Notes under the pieces: model-generated
The model's input: the letters and a program-made list of their open reading frames with translations, nothing else
Told to the model about the DNA's origin: nothing
Database searches by the model: none
Position numbers and translations under genes: made by a program
Source: Limivivens sp034101475
GTDB lineage: Bacteria; Bacillota; Clostridia; Lachnospirales; Lachnospiraceae
NCBI GenBank assembly: GCA_034101475.1
Contig: JAXEJQ010000024.1
Coordinates: 7,313-71,312, forward strand
Direction: 5' to 3'
Length of the DNA: 64,000 nucleotides
In this document: piece after piece, positions 26,883-34,900 of the stretch
How positions within the stretch are numbered: the first letter of the stretch is position 1
Layout: each line of letters begins with the position of its first letter

Positions 26883-26907
26883 GCGTAAATGAGAAAGACT
26901 ATGCACA
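26868..26907. promoter_or_regulatory. Candidate PucR operator: palindrome plus extra half-site
   Basis: TGTGCAT-C-ATGCACA (26868-26882) is a perfect 7+7 palindrome. ATGCACA is repeated at 26901-26907, just upstream of the gabT-side promoter. Its location between the divergent genes fits an autoregulated activator. Confidence 0.5.
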
Positions 26908-26914
26908 GAGAATC

Positions 26915-26943
26915 TTGCAAAATATTGGAGAGAGGATTATGAT
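26915..26943 (+). promoter_or_regulatory. Promoter of the aminotransferase operon
   Basis: TTGCAA (26915-26920) and TATGAT (26938-26943) are separated by 17 bp. Confidence 0.5.
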
Positions 26944-26961
26944 TTTAGCAGAAAAAGACAG

Positions 26962-27002
26962 AGACGTCTGAGCCCTCTGAGGGGGGATCAGGCGTCTTTT
27001 TT
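26962..27002 (+). terminator. Leader terminator/attenuator directly before the aminotransferase gene
   Basis: AGACGTCTGAGCCC pairs with GGGGGATCAGGCGTCT and is followed by TTTTTT. It sits between the likely promoter and the start codon, with the ribosome site just after the T-run. The predicted leader before it is only about 12 bases long, so no aptamer fits in front. Confidence 0.7.
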
Positions 27003-27016
27003 AGGAGGATCCCATT

Positions 27017-28375
27017 ATGTTAAGAGAAGCATTGCCCCAGATTGTTACAGGAACGCTCCCAGGCCCGAAGGCACAGGCAGTCATTGACAGAAGAGCACAG
27101 GCCATTCCGTCAGCCATCCGATGCGGCTATCCGGTAGTCATGGATCATGCAGAAGGCGCCATGATTGAAGATATAGACGGAAATAAATTTCTGGACTGGA
27201 TCGGCGGCGTAGGTGTTCTGAATATCGGACACTGTCATCCGGAGGTCGTGGAGGCAGTAAAGGAACAGGCGGACAAATATTTCCACGGAATGTTCAATGT
27301 CGTGACTCATGAGGGGTATGTGGCGCTGGCAGAAAAACTGGCATCCATTGCCCCTGTAAAAGGAGATCATATCAAAGCATATTTTACAAACAGCGGTGCG
27401 GAAGCAGATGAAAACGCGGTGAAAATTGCAAAAGCATATACAAAGCGGCCGAATATCATTGTATTTTCAGGTGCTTTTCACGGACGTACCCTTCTGACCA
27501 TGTCCATGACTTCTAAAAAAGCCTATGCAGTCGGAATGGGACCCTTCCCGGATGGCATTTACCGGGCCCAGTTCCCTTACTATTACAGAAATCCTGCAGG
27601 AATGCCCCGGGAAAAAGCATGTGAATACTATATCGAATCCATCAGGGCAGTTTTTGAGCAGTGTGCGCCTGCAGACACGATTGCGGCAGTTGTCGTAGAG
27701 CCGCTGCAGGGGGAAGGAGGATTTATTCCGGCACCGATGGAATGGGTAAAAGCAGTGCGGGCGCTCTGTGATGAATATGGGATTCTGCTGGTGGCGGATG
27801 AGGTTCAGACAGGGTTCTGCAGAACCGGAAAAATGTTTGCCACAGATTACTGGAAAGAAGCGGGGGTTGAGCCGGATATTATTGCGGCGGCCAAATCCAT
27901 TGCAGCAGGTGTCCCGCTGTCCGCAATCATTGCGAGAGCAGAGATTATGGATGCTCCTGCACCGGGAACCATCGGCGGAACCTTTGGCGGTAATGCACTG
28001 GCCTGTGCAGCAGCCCTGAAGACCATTGAAATAATGGAAAGAGATCATCTTGCAGAACGCTCTCAGGAAATCGGAGAAAGGGTCATGAGCCGCTACAGGG
28101 CCATGATGGAAAAATACGGCTGTATCGGTGATGTGAGAGGACTGGGCGGCATGATCGGTATTGAGTTTGTAAAGGATAAAGAATCCAAAGAGCCGGATGC
28201 AGCTCTTACCTCAGCCATCATTCAGGAGTGTGCCGCGCATGGGCTTCTGGTGGAAGGCGCAGGAACCTATCAGAATGTGATCCGCTTCCTTGCTCCCCTT
28301 GTAATGACCGATGCACAGCTTGAAGCGGGTCTTGACATTTTTGAAGCTGCTGTTGTAAAATGCTCTGAAAAGTAA
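27017..28375 (+). CDS. gabT: Class III aminotransferase, 4-aminobutyrate transaminase-like
   Basis: The 452-residue PLP enzyme has FTNSGAEADENAVKIAKA, the FHGRT motif, VVEPLQGEGGF, VADEVQTGFCRTGKMF and the PLP-lysine K293 in AAAKSIAAGVPLSA. It fits the GABA/5-aminovalerate transaminase group, which moves an omega-amino group to 2-oxoglutarate and yields succinate semialdehyde from GABA. The next gene is an iron-type alcohol dehydrogenase that could reduce that semialdehyde to 4-hydroxybutyrate. The exact omega-amino acid cannot be decided from sequence. It is controlled by an attenuator-like hairpin and probably by the divergent PucR protein. Confidence 0.85.
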   Translation: MLREALPQIVTGTLPGPKAQAVIDRRAQAIPSAIRCGYPVVMDHAEGAMIEDIDGNKFLDWIGGVGVLNIGHCHPEVVEAVKEQADKYFHGMFNVVTHEGYVALAEKLASIAPVKGDHIKAYFTNSGAEADENAVKIAKAYTKRPNIIVFSGAFHGRTLLTMSMTSKKAYAVGMGPFPDGIYRAQFPYYYRNPAGMPREKACEYYIESIRAVFEQCAPADTIAAVVVEPLQGEGGFIPAPMEWVKAVRALCDEYGILLVADEVQTGFCRTGKMFATDYWKEAGVEPDIIAAAKSIAAGVPLSAIIARAEIMDAPAPGTIGGTFGGNALACAAALKTIEIMERDHLAERSQEIGERVMSRYRAMMEKYGCIGDVRGLGGMIGIEFVKDKESKEPDAALTSAIIQECAAHGLLVEGAGTYQNVIRFLAPLVMTDAQLEAGLDIFEAAVVKCSEK

Positions 28376-28405
28376 AAGATTCTGCAAAGTAAAATATTCT
28401 GCAGA
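28362..28405 (+). repeat. Tandem 17-bp duplication across the aminotransferase stop codon
   Basis: CTCTGAAAAGTAAAAGA is followed by TTCTGCAAAGTAAAATA and a partial third unit TTCTGCAGAGG. The TAA stop lies in the first unit. Confidence 0.7.
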
Positions 28406-28470
28406 GGAAAATGCCCGACGGGGCGGTACGGTCAATAAGGGAACCTGTTAAGACAGAAGAGGATGATATC

Positions 28471-29601
28471 ATGAACTTTCAGTTTTATTTACCTGTAAAC
28501 ATTGTATTCGGCTGCGGAAAAGTGAAGGAAGTCGGAGAAATTACAAAACGATATGGAAAAAAAGCCCTGATTGTCACAGGAAAAACCAGTGCCAGAAAAT
28601 CCGGTCTGTATGACAGGGTCAGGGACAGTCTGAAAGCTGCAGGACTGGAAAGCGTCCTGTTTGATCGGGTGTCCCAGAATCCGCTGACGGTCACGGCCAT
28701 TGAGGGCGCCGGATTTGCGAAAGAGAATGGCTGTGACGTGGTGGTGGCCATCGGCGGCGGAAGTATTATGGACTGTGCAAAGGCAATCGCATTTCTTTCC
28801 GTAAATGACGGGGACATCAATGACTACATTTTTAACCGAAGGAAAAGCGATGATGCCCTTCCTCTGATTCTGATTCCGACCACCTGCGGAACAGGCTCGG
28901 AAGGAAATGGATTCGCCGTACTGACAAACCCGGAGAATGGGGATAAAAAGTCACTTCGGTGTAATGCGGTGATTGCCAAGGCCTCCATTGTCGATCCGGA
29001 ATGTATGATGACGATGCCGAAAAAGGTTCTGGCATCTGTAGGATTTGACGCGCTCTGTCACAGCATGGAAGCCTATACATCCAAAATTTCCCAGCCTTTC
29101 ACAGATGCCCTGGCACTTTATGCCATTGAATTGATCATGGACAGCCTTGTGGATTTATACAATGGCTCAGAGGACATTGAAAAATGGGAAAAAATCACGA
29201 TTGCCAGCACAATTGGCGGGATGGTGATCAACCAGGCGGGTGTTACCCTCGCCCATGGTATGGAACATCCGGCATCCGGCCTGAAGGACATTGTTCATGG
29301 ACATGGACTGGCAGCCCTGACACCTGCCGTTATGGAAGCCTCCTGTAAAGGAGCCGAATACAAATTCGGCAAAATCGCCCGCCTCCTTGGCGGAACGGAG
29401 GCCTCTGACTGTTCGGAAAAAATCAGGGAGCTTCTCGCTGAAATTGATCTGTCCCTGACCCTTTCCCGGCTCGGACTGGAAGAGCAGGATATCCCGTGGA
29501 TGGCAGAAAACTGCATGAAAGTATCTGCCGCGGCGGTTGCCAATAACCCTGTCGTTTTTACACAGGAAGAAATTGCGGATATATACCGGAAAGCATTGTA
29601 A
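28471..29601 (+). CDS. Iron-containing alcohol dehydrogenase, candidate 4-hydroxybutyrate dehydrogenase
   Basis: The 376-residue group III dehydrogenase has the NAD-binding GGGSIMDCAKAIAF (about residues 93-106), TTCGTGSEGN, and the metal-site residues in DALCHSMEAYTS and LAHGMEHPASGLKDIVHGHG. It starts at 28471 after AGAGGATG. Coupling to a GABA-transaminase-like gene suggests reduction of succinate semialdehyde to 4-hydroxybutyrate, as in clostridial GABA fermentation. The specificity is inferred from the neighbour. Confidence 0.85.
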   Translation: MNFQFYLPVNIVFGCGKVKEVGEITKRYGKKALIVTGKTSARKSGLYDRVRDSLKAAGLESVLFDRVSQNPLTVTAIEGAGFAKENGCDVVVAIGGGSIMDCAKAIAFLSVNDGDINDYIFNRRKSDDALPLILIPTTCGTGSEGNGFAVLTNPENGDKKSLRCNAVIAKASIVDPECMMTMPKKVLASVGFDALCHSMEAYTSKISQPFTDALALYAIELIMDSLVDLYNGSEDIEKWEKITIASTIGGMVINQAGVTLAHGMEHPASGLKDIVHGHGLAALTPAVMEASCKGAEYKFGKIARLLGGTEASDCSEKIRELLAEIDLSLTLSRLGLEEQDIPWMAENCMKVSAAAVANNPVVFTQEEIADIYRKAL

Positions 29602-29688
29602 AAAGAACCGGACGGGAAAACGTGCACGTATTGTGGTAATATTGTAAAAAGTTCCCCGGAGAGTATTGTAAAAAGAACCGGACGAAAA
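29596..29688 (+). repeat. Repeated copies of the dehydrogenase 3' end after its stop
   Basis: ATTGTAAAAAGAACCGGACG spans the stop codon and is repeated at 29664-29683, with a shorter copy ATTGTAAAAAGTTCC at 29640-29654. Confidence 0.8.
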
Positions 29689-29699
29689 AACTGCCGCAT

Positions 29700-29735
29700 C
29701 GGCGAAAATTCTTCGCTGATGCGGCAGCATTTTTT
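29700..29735 (+). terminator. Likely terminator of the aminotransferase-dehydrogenase operon
   Basis: CTGCCGCATC...GATGCGGCAG form a 10-bp stem around CGGCGAAAATTCTTCGCT, followed by CATTTTTTATT. Confidence 0.8.
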
Positions 29736-29772
29736 ATTGATTTTGTGGATCGGTTCCTTGGCAGGCAGGATA

Positions 29773-29889
29773 TTATTTACTGAGCCTGCCCAGGATCCAG
29801 ACCACCAGCATAATCAGCAGAATCGCCGCGAAGATGCCGGCCATTCCTTTCCACATGATTTCCAGTGATATCAGAAAATTTTCCCACAT
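29773..29889 (-). CDS. OadG-related small transporter subunit, 38 residues
   Basis: A 38-codon frame starts 12 bp after oadB with AGGAGG eight bases before its ATG. It encodes MWENFLISLEIMWKGMAGIF followed by a hydrophobic helix and WILGRLSK. One membrane helix with a short N-terminal amphipathic part is the layout of sodium-pump gamma (OadG) subunits, here reduced to the membrane anchor. It probably binds the beta subunit OadB and stabilises it or recruits a carboxyltransferase. It is the last gene of the unit. Confidence 0.8.
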   Translation of the reverse strand: MWENFLISLEIMWKGMAGIFAAILLIMLVVWILGRLSK

Positions 29890-29901
29890 AAGTACGACCT
29901 C

Positions 29902-31038
29902 CTATAAGAACTTGGTAACCAGGTTTATGACCATGCCTCCGGCGATGACGGAAGCGATCTGGCCGGAAACATTGGCACCGGCAGCATGCATCAGAATGAC
30001 ATTGCCCGGATCCTCCGCCATAGCCATCTTCTGGATCACACGGGAGGACATGGGGAAGGCGGAAATGCCCGCTGCGCCCACCATGGGATTGACCTTGTTT
30101 TTGGAAAACAGGTTCATGATTTTCGCCAGGAGTACGCCGCCGATGGAGTCAAAGACAAAGGCAAAGAGGCCGATGAGCATGATCAGCAGAGTGTCAATGG
30201 TGACAAAGGTTTCCGCCTGCATACTGAAGGAGATGGTGATGCCCAGAAGCAGGGTGATCAGGTTGGCCAGATTGTTCTGGGCGGTGTCGGACAGGGTATT
30301 CAGGCAGCCGCATTCCCGGATCAGGTTTCCGAACATCAGGAAGCCCACCAGCGCCACGGAGGAAGGAGCGATCAGGCCGACGATGAAGGTAACGGCGATG
30401 GGGAAGACGATCCGCACGGTTTTGGATACTTTACCGGGTTCGTAGGGCATACGGATCATGCGCTCCTTTTTGGTGGTGACCAGTTTGATGGCAAAGGGCT
30501 GGATAATGGGCACCAGTGCCATATAGGAGTAGGCTGCCACGGCGATGGCTCCCACATATTTGGAGTCCAGCATCTGGGATACCAGAATGGAGGTGGGGCC
30601 GTCGGCAGCGCCGATAATGCCGATGGAAGCGGCATCCTTTAAGTCAAAGCCCAGCAGGACTGCCAGGGAAATGGCGGCAAAAATACCGAACTGAGCTCCG
30701 GCACCGAAGAGAAACATTTTCGGGTTGGAGAGCAGAGGGCCGAAGTCGATCATGGCTCCGATTCCGATGAAGAGCAGGATCGGGAAGGCTTCGGAAGCCT
30801 CAATGCCGGTTTCAAAGAGCCACTGGATGACGCCCTGGGTTTCTCCTACGCCGTTCAGAAACTGATTCAGAACGCCGGTGGCGGGAAGATTGACCAGGAT
30901 TGCGCCGAAGCCCATGGGCAGCAGCAGGGCCGGTTCATAGTCTTTCTTGATGGCCAGCCAGATCAGAAGAATTCCGATCAGATACATGACCACCTGCTGC
31001 CAGGTGACGGCTAAGAAGCCTTCGATTAAAAATTCCAC
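29902..31038 (-). CDS. oadB: Sodium ion-translocating decarboxylase beta subunit
   Basis: The 378-residue integral membrane protein matches OadB/GcdB/MmdB. The family core ASIGIIGAADGPTSI with the ion-coupling Asp, a first helix block, and FAFVFDSIGGVLLAKIMNLF are visible. Family members decarboxylate carboxybiotin and export Na+. I choose the GTG at 31038, eight bases after AAGGAG; the longer frame runs through the leader hairpin and is not coding. No alpha subunit or biotin carrier is nearby, so the partners (oxaloacetate, methylmalonyl-CoA or glutaconyl-CoA type) must be encoded elsewhere. The leader carries a riboswitch-like fold and terminator. Confidence 0.93.
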   Translation of the reverse strand: MEFLIEGFLAVTWQQVVMYLIGILLIWLAIKKDYEPALLLPMGFGAILVNLPATGVLNQFLNGVGETQGVIQWLFETGIEASEAFPILLFIGIGAMIDFGPLLSNPKMFLFGAGAQFGIFAAISLAVLLGFDLKDAASIGIIGAADGPTSILVSQMLDSKYVGAIAVAAYSYMALVPIIQPFAIKLVTTKKERMIRMPYEPGKVSKTVRIVFPIAVTFIVGLIAPSSVALVGFLMFGNLIRECGCLNTLSDTAQNNLANLITLLLGITISFSMQAETFVTIDTLLIMLIGLFAFVFDSIGGVLLAKIMNLFSKNKVNPMVGAAGISAFPMSSRVIQKMAMAEDPGNVILMHAAGANVSGQIASVIAGGMVINLVTKFL

Positions 31039-31066
31039 ACGCAACACTCCTTCGCTTTTCGGGGAT

Positions 31067-31111
31067 AAAAAAAGACTTTTACTGCAGCAAAAAGGCTGCA
31101 ATAAAAGTCTT
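31067..31111 (-). terminator. Leader terminator upstream of oadB
   Basis: On the minus strand AAGACTTTTATTGCAGC pairs with GCTGCAGTAAAAGTCTT (one mismatch) and is followed by seven T's, before the oadB ribosome site. Its 5' arm overlaps the closing strand of the upstream aptamer-like fold. Confidence 0.88.
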
Positions 31112-31190
31112 GCCATTTCAATTTTTCGCGGATTTTCATCGTACTGACGCAAAAAATGCACAGGGATCTGTGCCGGCTACTCCCCTTTAT
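31104..31190 (-). promoter_or_regulatory. yybP-ykoY-like metal riboswitch candidate in the oadB leader
   Basis: The leader reads ATAAAGGGGAGTAGCC, then a perfect GCACAG/CTGTGC hairpin, then a longer imperfect hairpin (TTTTTTGCG with CGCGAAAAA), then GGCAAGACTTTTAT which closes the first stem. GGGGAGTAG and AAGAC are hallmarks of the yybP-ykoY (manganese) family and match the layout of the mntP leader at 60038. The internal GTCAACA segment of the classical motif is not obvious. A sodium-sensing or other ion-sensing RNA is an alternative. Confidence 0.5.
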
Positions 31191-31201
31191 TGTATAAAAA
31201 C

Positions 31202-31231
31202 AGTATAGCGTTTCAAGTCGGGAATTGTCAA
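31202..31231 (-). promoter_or_regulatory. Promoter of oadB
   Basis: Minus-strand TTGACA (31226-31231) and TATACT (31202-31207) are 18 bp apart. Transcription would begin just before the aptamer-like leader. Confidence 0.8.
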
Positions 31232-31241
31232 GAAAAACGAA

Positions 31242-31270
31242 TAGACATTTTTCTTTTTTTCAGGTAGAAT
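31242..31270 (+). promoter_or_regulatory. Promoter of pth-mfd
   Basis: TAGACA (31242-31247) and TAGAAT (31265-31270) are 17 bp apart on the plus strand, divergent from the oadB promoter. Confidence 0.55.
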
Positions 31271-31392
31271 GATAACGGTTACGCAAGATGCGGATGATTT
31301 GTATGCAGCCCGGCTTTGACGTACAGGGTCCCCTGTATTGGCAAAGGTGGGCGAAATGTTATGGAAAAAAGAACGAGGACAGGAGAAGAAGG

Positions 31393-31968
31393 ATGTACAT
31401 TATCGCAGGACTTGGAAATCCGGGCAGCAAATATGCCCATACCCGCCACAATGTGGGATTTGACACGGTGGATTATCTGGCGGATTATTATGGAATTGAT
31501 ATAGAAACAAAGAAATTCCGGGCGCTGATCGGTCAGGGGATGATCGCCGGAAACAAGGTGATTCTGGTGAAGCCCCAGACCTTTATGAATCTCAGTGGTG
31601 AAAGCGTCCGGGAAGTCATAGACTTTTATAAGATCGATCCGGAGGAGGAGCTGATTGTGATTTATGATGACATCAGCCTGGAGCCGGGACAGCTTCGCCT
31701 GCGGGGAAAGGGCAGCGCGGGCGGTCACAACGGCATCAAGAATCTGATTCAGCATCTGGGAACCCAGAATTTTAAGCGGATCAAGATCGGCGTAGGGGAG
31801 AAGCCGGTGGGCTTTGATCTGGCGGATTATGTTCTGAGCCGTTTTCACGGAGAGGATAAGGAAAAAATGGAGGATGCCCGCAAACGTGCGGCAAAGGCGG
31901 CGGTCATGATTATGAACGACGGCCTCCAGGCTGCCATGAATGAGTATAATAAGAAGGTTGAAGAATGA
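31393..31968 (+). CDS. pth: Peptidyl-tRNA hydrolase
   Basis: Pth releases tRNA from stalled or dropped peptidyl-tRNA in the cytoplasm. The 191-residue protein has MYIIAGLGNPGSKYAHTRHNVG with catalytic H19, the PQTFMNLSG motif, VIYDDISLEPGQLRLR and GSAGGHNGIK, so it is complete. The start at 31393 fits AGGAG seven bases upstream. It overlaps mfd by 4 bp, a common pairing in Bacillota. Confidence 0.97.
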   Translation: MYIIAGLGNPGSKYAHTRHNVGFDTVDYLADYYGIDIETKKFRALIGQGMIAGNKVILVKPQTFMNLSGESVREVIDFYKIDPEEELIVIYDDISLEPGQLRLRGKGSAGGHNGIKNLIQHLGTQNFKRIKIGVGEKPVGFDLADYVLSRFHGEDKEKMEDARKRAAKAAVMIMNDGLQAAMNEYNKKVEE

Positions 31969-34900
31969 GAGCATTTACGGAACCGCTGAAAAGGCTGGGA
32001 GAGTTTCCGAAAATTCAGGAAAGCCTGGAAAAAGAAACGGGAATGGTTCAGGTGCAGGGCTGCCTGGACTCCCAGAAAGCACATTTTATTTACGGCGCCG
32101 GGGAGCATTTCCCCTTCAAGGTGATTCTGACTTACAGTGAGCTGCGTGCGAAAGAGGTTTATGATAATTACCGTTTTTTTGACAAAAATGTGTGCCTGTT
32201 TCCGGCCAGGGATCTGATTTTTTACAGCGCGGATATTCACAGTAACCTGATTGTGGAACAGCGGATCCAGGTCCTGAAGGCGATTCTGGAGCGGGAGGAG
32301 CTGACGGTAATCACTTCCATGGGCGGCTGTATGGATCATCTGATTCCGCTGGAGGAGTTCCAAAGTCATATTATCCGGCTGGAAGGGGACAGTACTCTGA
32401 ATCTGGAGGAGCTGAAGGGGAAGCTGGTGGAAATGGGATACGAGCGCGTGGCCCAGGTGGAGGGCAGCGGCCAGTTTGCCCTGCGTGGCGGGATTGTGGA
32501 TATTTTCCCGCTGACAGAGGAGAATCCAGTGCGGGTGGAGCTCTGGGGGGATGAAGTGGATTCCATCCGGAGCTTTGACGTGGAGAGCCAGCGTTCCATT
32601 GAAAATCTGGACAGCCTGGAAATTTACCCGGCCTGTGAGGTGATTGCAGACCGGAAACGGATTTCCAAAGGGATTTCCAGAATGGAAAAGGATGTAAAGA
32701 AGGCGACGGAGGCCCTGAAAAAAGAAGGAAAGCCGGAAGAAGCGGGGCGGCTTTCTCGGCTTATGGAGGAGACCCGGGAAAATCTGGAGGAGCTGAGTCA
32801 GACCTCCGGGCTGGAGATTTACATCGACTATCTGTTTGACCGGACTGTGAGCTTTGCGGAATATTTCAAGGGGAAGAAAACGCTGTTTGTGCTGGATGAG
32901 CCCAACCGTCTGTTTCAGGAAGGTCAGGCTATTGAGACGGAGTTCCGGGAGAGTATGAGCGCGCGGATGGAAAAGGGCTATCTTCTGCCGGGACAGATGG
33001 GAATCCTGTACAGTGCCGCGGAGACGGCTGCTCTTCTGCAGAGAGGCAGCAATCTGGGCTTCTGCACTCTGGACTCTGCCCATGCGCCCTGGAAAATTGC
33101 GGCCCAGTTCGGCGTGGATGTGCGCGCGGTGAATCCTTACAACAACAGCTTTGAATTGCTGGTGAAGGATCTGAAACGGTGGAAAAAGGATGGTTATCAG
33201 GTGGTTCTCCTTTCCGGTTCCAGAACCAGGGCAGCCAGGCTGGCGGAGGATCTGCGGGACAATGAGCTGAACAGCTTTTATACGGAGGATCTGGACCGGG
33301 AGATTCAGCCGGGAGAGATTCTGGTGACCCACGGAAATACCCACCGGGGATATGAGTATCCGCTGCTGAAATTTGTGGTGATTTCGGAAAGCGATATTTT
33401 CGGGAAGGAAAAGAAGAAAAAGAAAAAGCCCAAAGCCTATGAAGGCCGGAAGATTCAAAGCTTCAACGAGCTTTCGGTGGGGGACTTTGTGGTTCATGAA
33501 AATCATGGCCTGGGGATTTACCGGGGAATTGAAAAGATTGAAGTGGATAAGGTCGCCAAGGATTATATGAAGATTGAATATGCAGGAGGAAGCAATCTGT
33601 ATATTCTGGCGACGCAGCTGGACGTGATCCAGAAATATGCCGGTTCGGAAGCGAAGACGCCCAGGCTGAACAAGCTGGGTACCCAGGACTGGAACCGGAC
33701 GAAGACAAAGGTACGGACGGCGGTAAAGGAGATTGCCCAGGATCTGGTGAAGCTGTACGCGGCCCGTCAGCGGGAGGCCGGATTTGTCTACGGGCCCGAT
33801 ACGGTGTGGCAGCGGGAATTTGAGGAGTCCTTCCCCTATGAGGAGACGGAGGATCAGCTGCTGGCGATTGAAGCCACGAAAAAGGACATGGAAAGCAAAA
33901 AAATCATGGATCGGCTGATCTGCGGGGATGTGGGATACGGAAAAACGGAAATTGCTATCCGGGCGGCCTTTAAGGCGGTTCAGGACAGCAAGCAGGTGGT
34001 TTTTCTGGTACCAACCACGATTCTGGCCCAGCAGCATTACAACAACTTTGTCCAGAGAATGAAGGATTTTCCGGTGCGGGTAGATCTGCTGTGCCGGTTC
34101 CGGACGCCGAAGGAGCAGGCCCAGACGCTGGCGGACTTAAAAAAAGGGTATGTGGACATCCTGATCGGGACCCACCGGGTATTGTCCAAGGATGTGCAGT
34201 TTAAGGATCTGGGACTTCTGATTATTGATGAAGAGCAGCGCTTTGGCGTAGCCCACAAGGAAAAAATCAAGCAGCTCAGGGAAAATGTGGATGTTCTGAC
34301 TCTGACGGCAACGCCCATTCCCCGGACCCTCCATATGAGCCTGGTGGGGATCCGGGATATGAGTGTGCTGGAGGAGGCACCCCAGGAGCGGGTACCCATC
34401 CAGACCTACGTGATGGAATACAATGAGGAGATGGTCCGGGAGGCCATCAGCCGGGAGCTGGCCCGGGGCGGACAGGTTTATTATGTGTATAACCGGGTAA
34501 ACACCATTGTGGAGGTGACGAATGCCATTGCGAAGCTGGTTCCGGAGGCAGCGGTGGCTTTTGCCCATGGACAGATGAAGGAGCGGGAGCTGGAGCGGAT
34601 CATGTACGATTTCATTAACGGGGAGATCGATGTGCTGGTTTCCACTACGATCATCGAAACAGGGCTGGATATTTCCAATGTCAATACCATGATTATCCAT
34701 GACGCGGACAATATGGGACTGTCCCAGCTTTATCAGCTTCGGGGACGGGTGGGACGTTCCAACCGGACGGCCTATGCCTTTCTGATGTACCGCAGGAACA
34801 AAATGCTCAAGGAAGTGGCGGAAAAACGGCTTCAGGCCATCCGGGAATTTACGGATCTGGGAAGCGGATTCAAGATTGCCATGCGGGACCTGGAAATCCG

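Noticed and set aside
29902..31161. Longer N-terminus for OadB starting upstream of 31038
   Set aside because: It would translate the leader terminator and aptamer-like region; the GTG at 31038 has a well-placed AAGGAG and gives the family-like N-terminus.
31845..34037. A 730-codon open frame antisense to mfd
   Set aside because: It mirrors the conserved Mfd coding sequence, has no recognisable family, and lacks a ribosome site.
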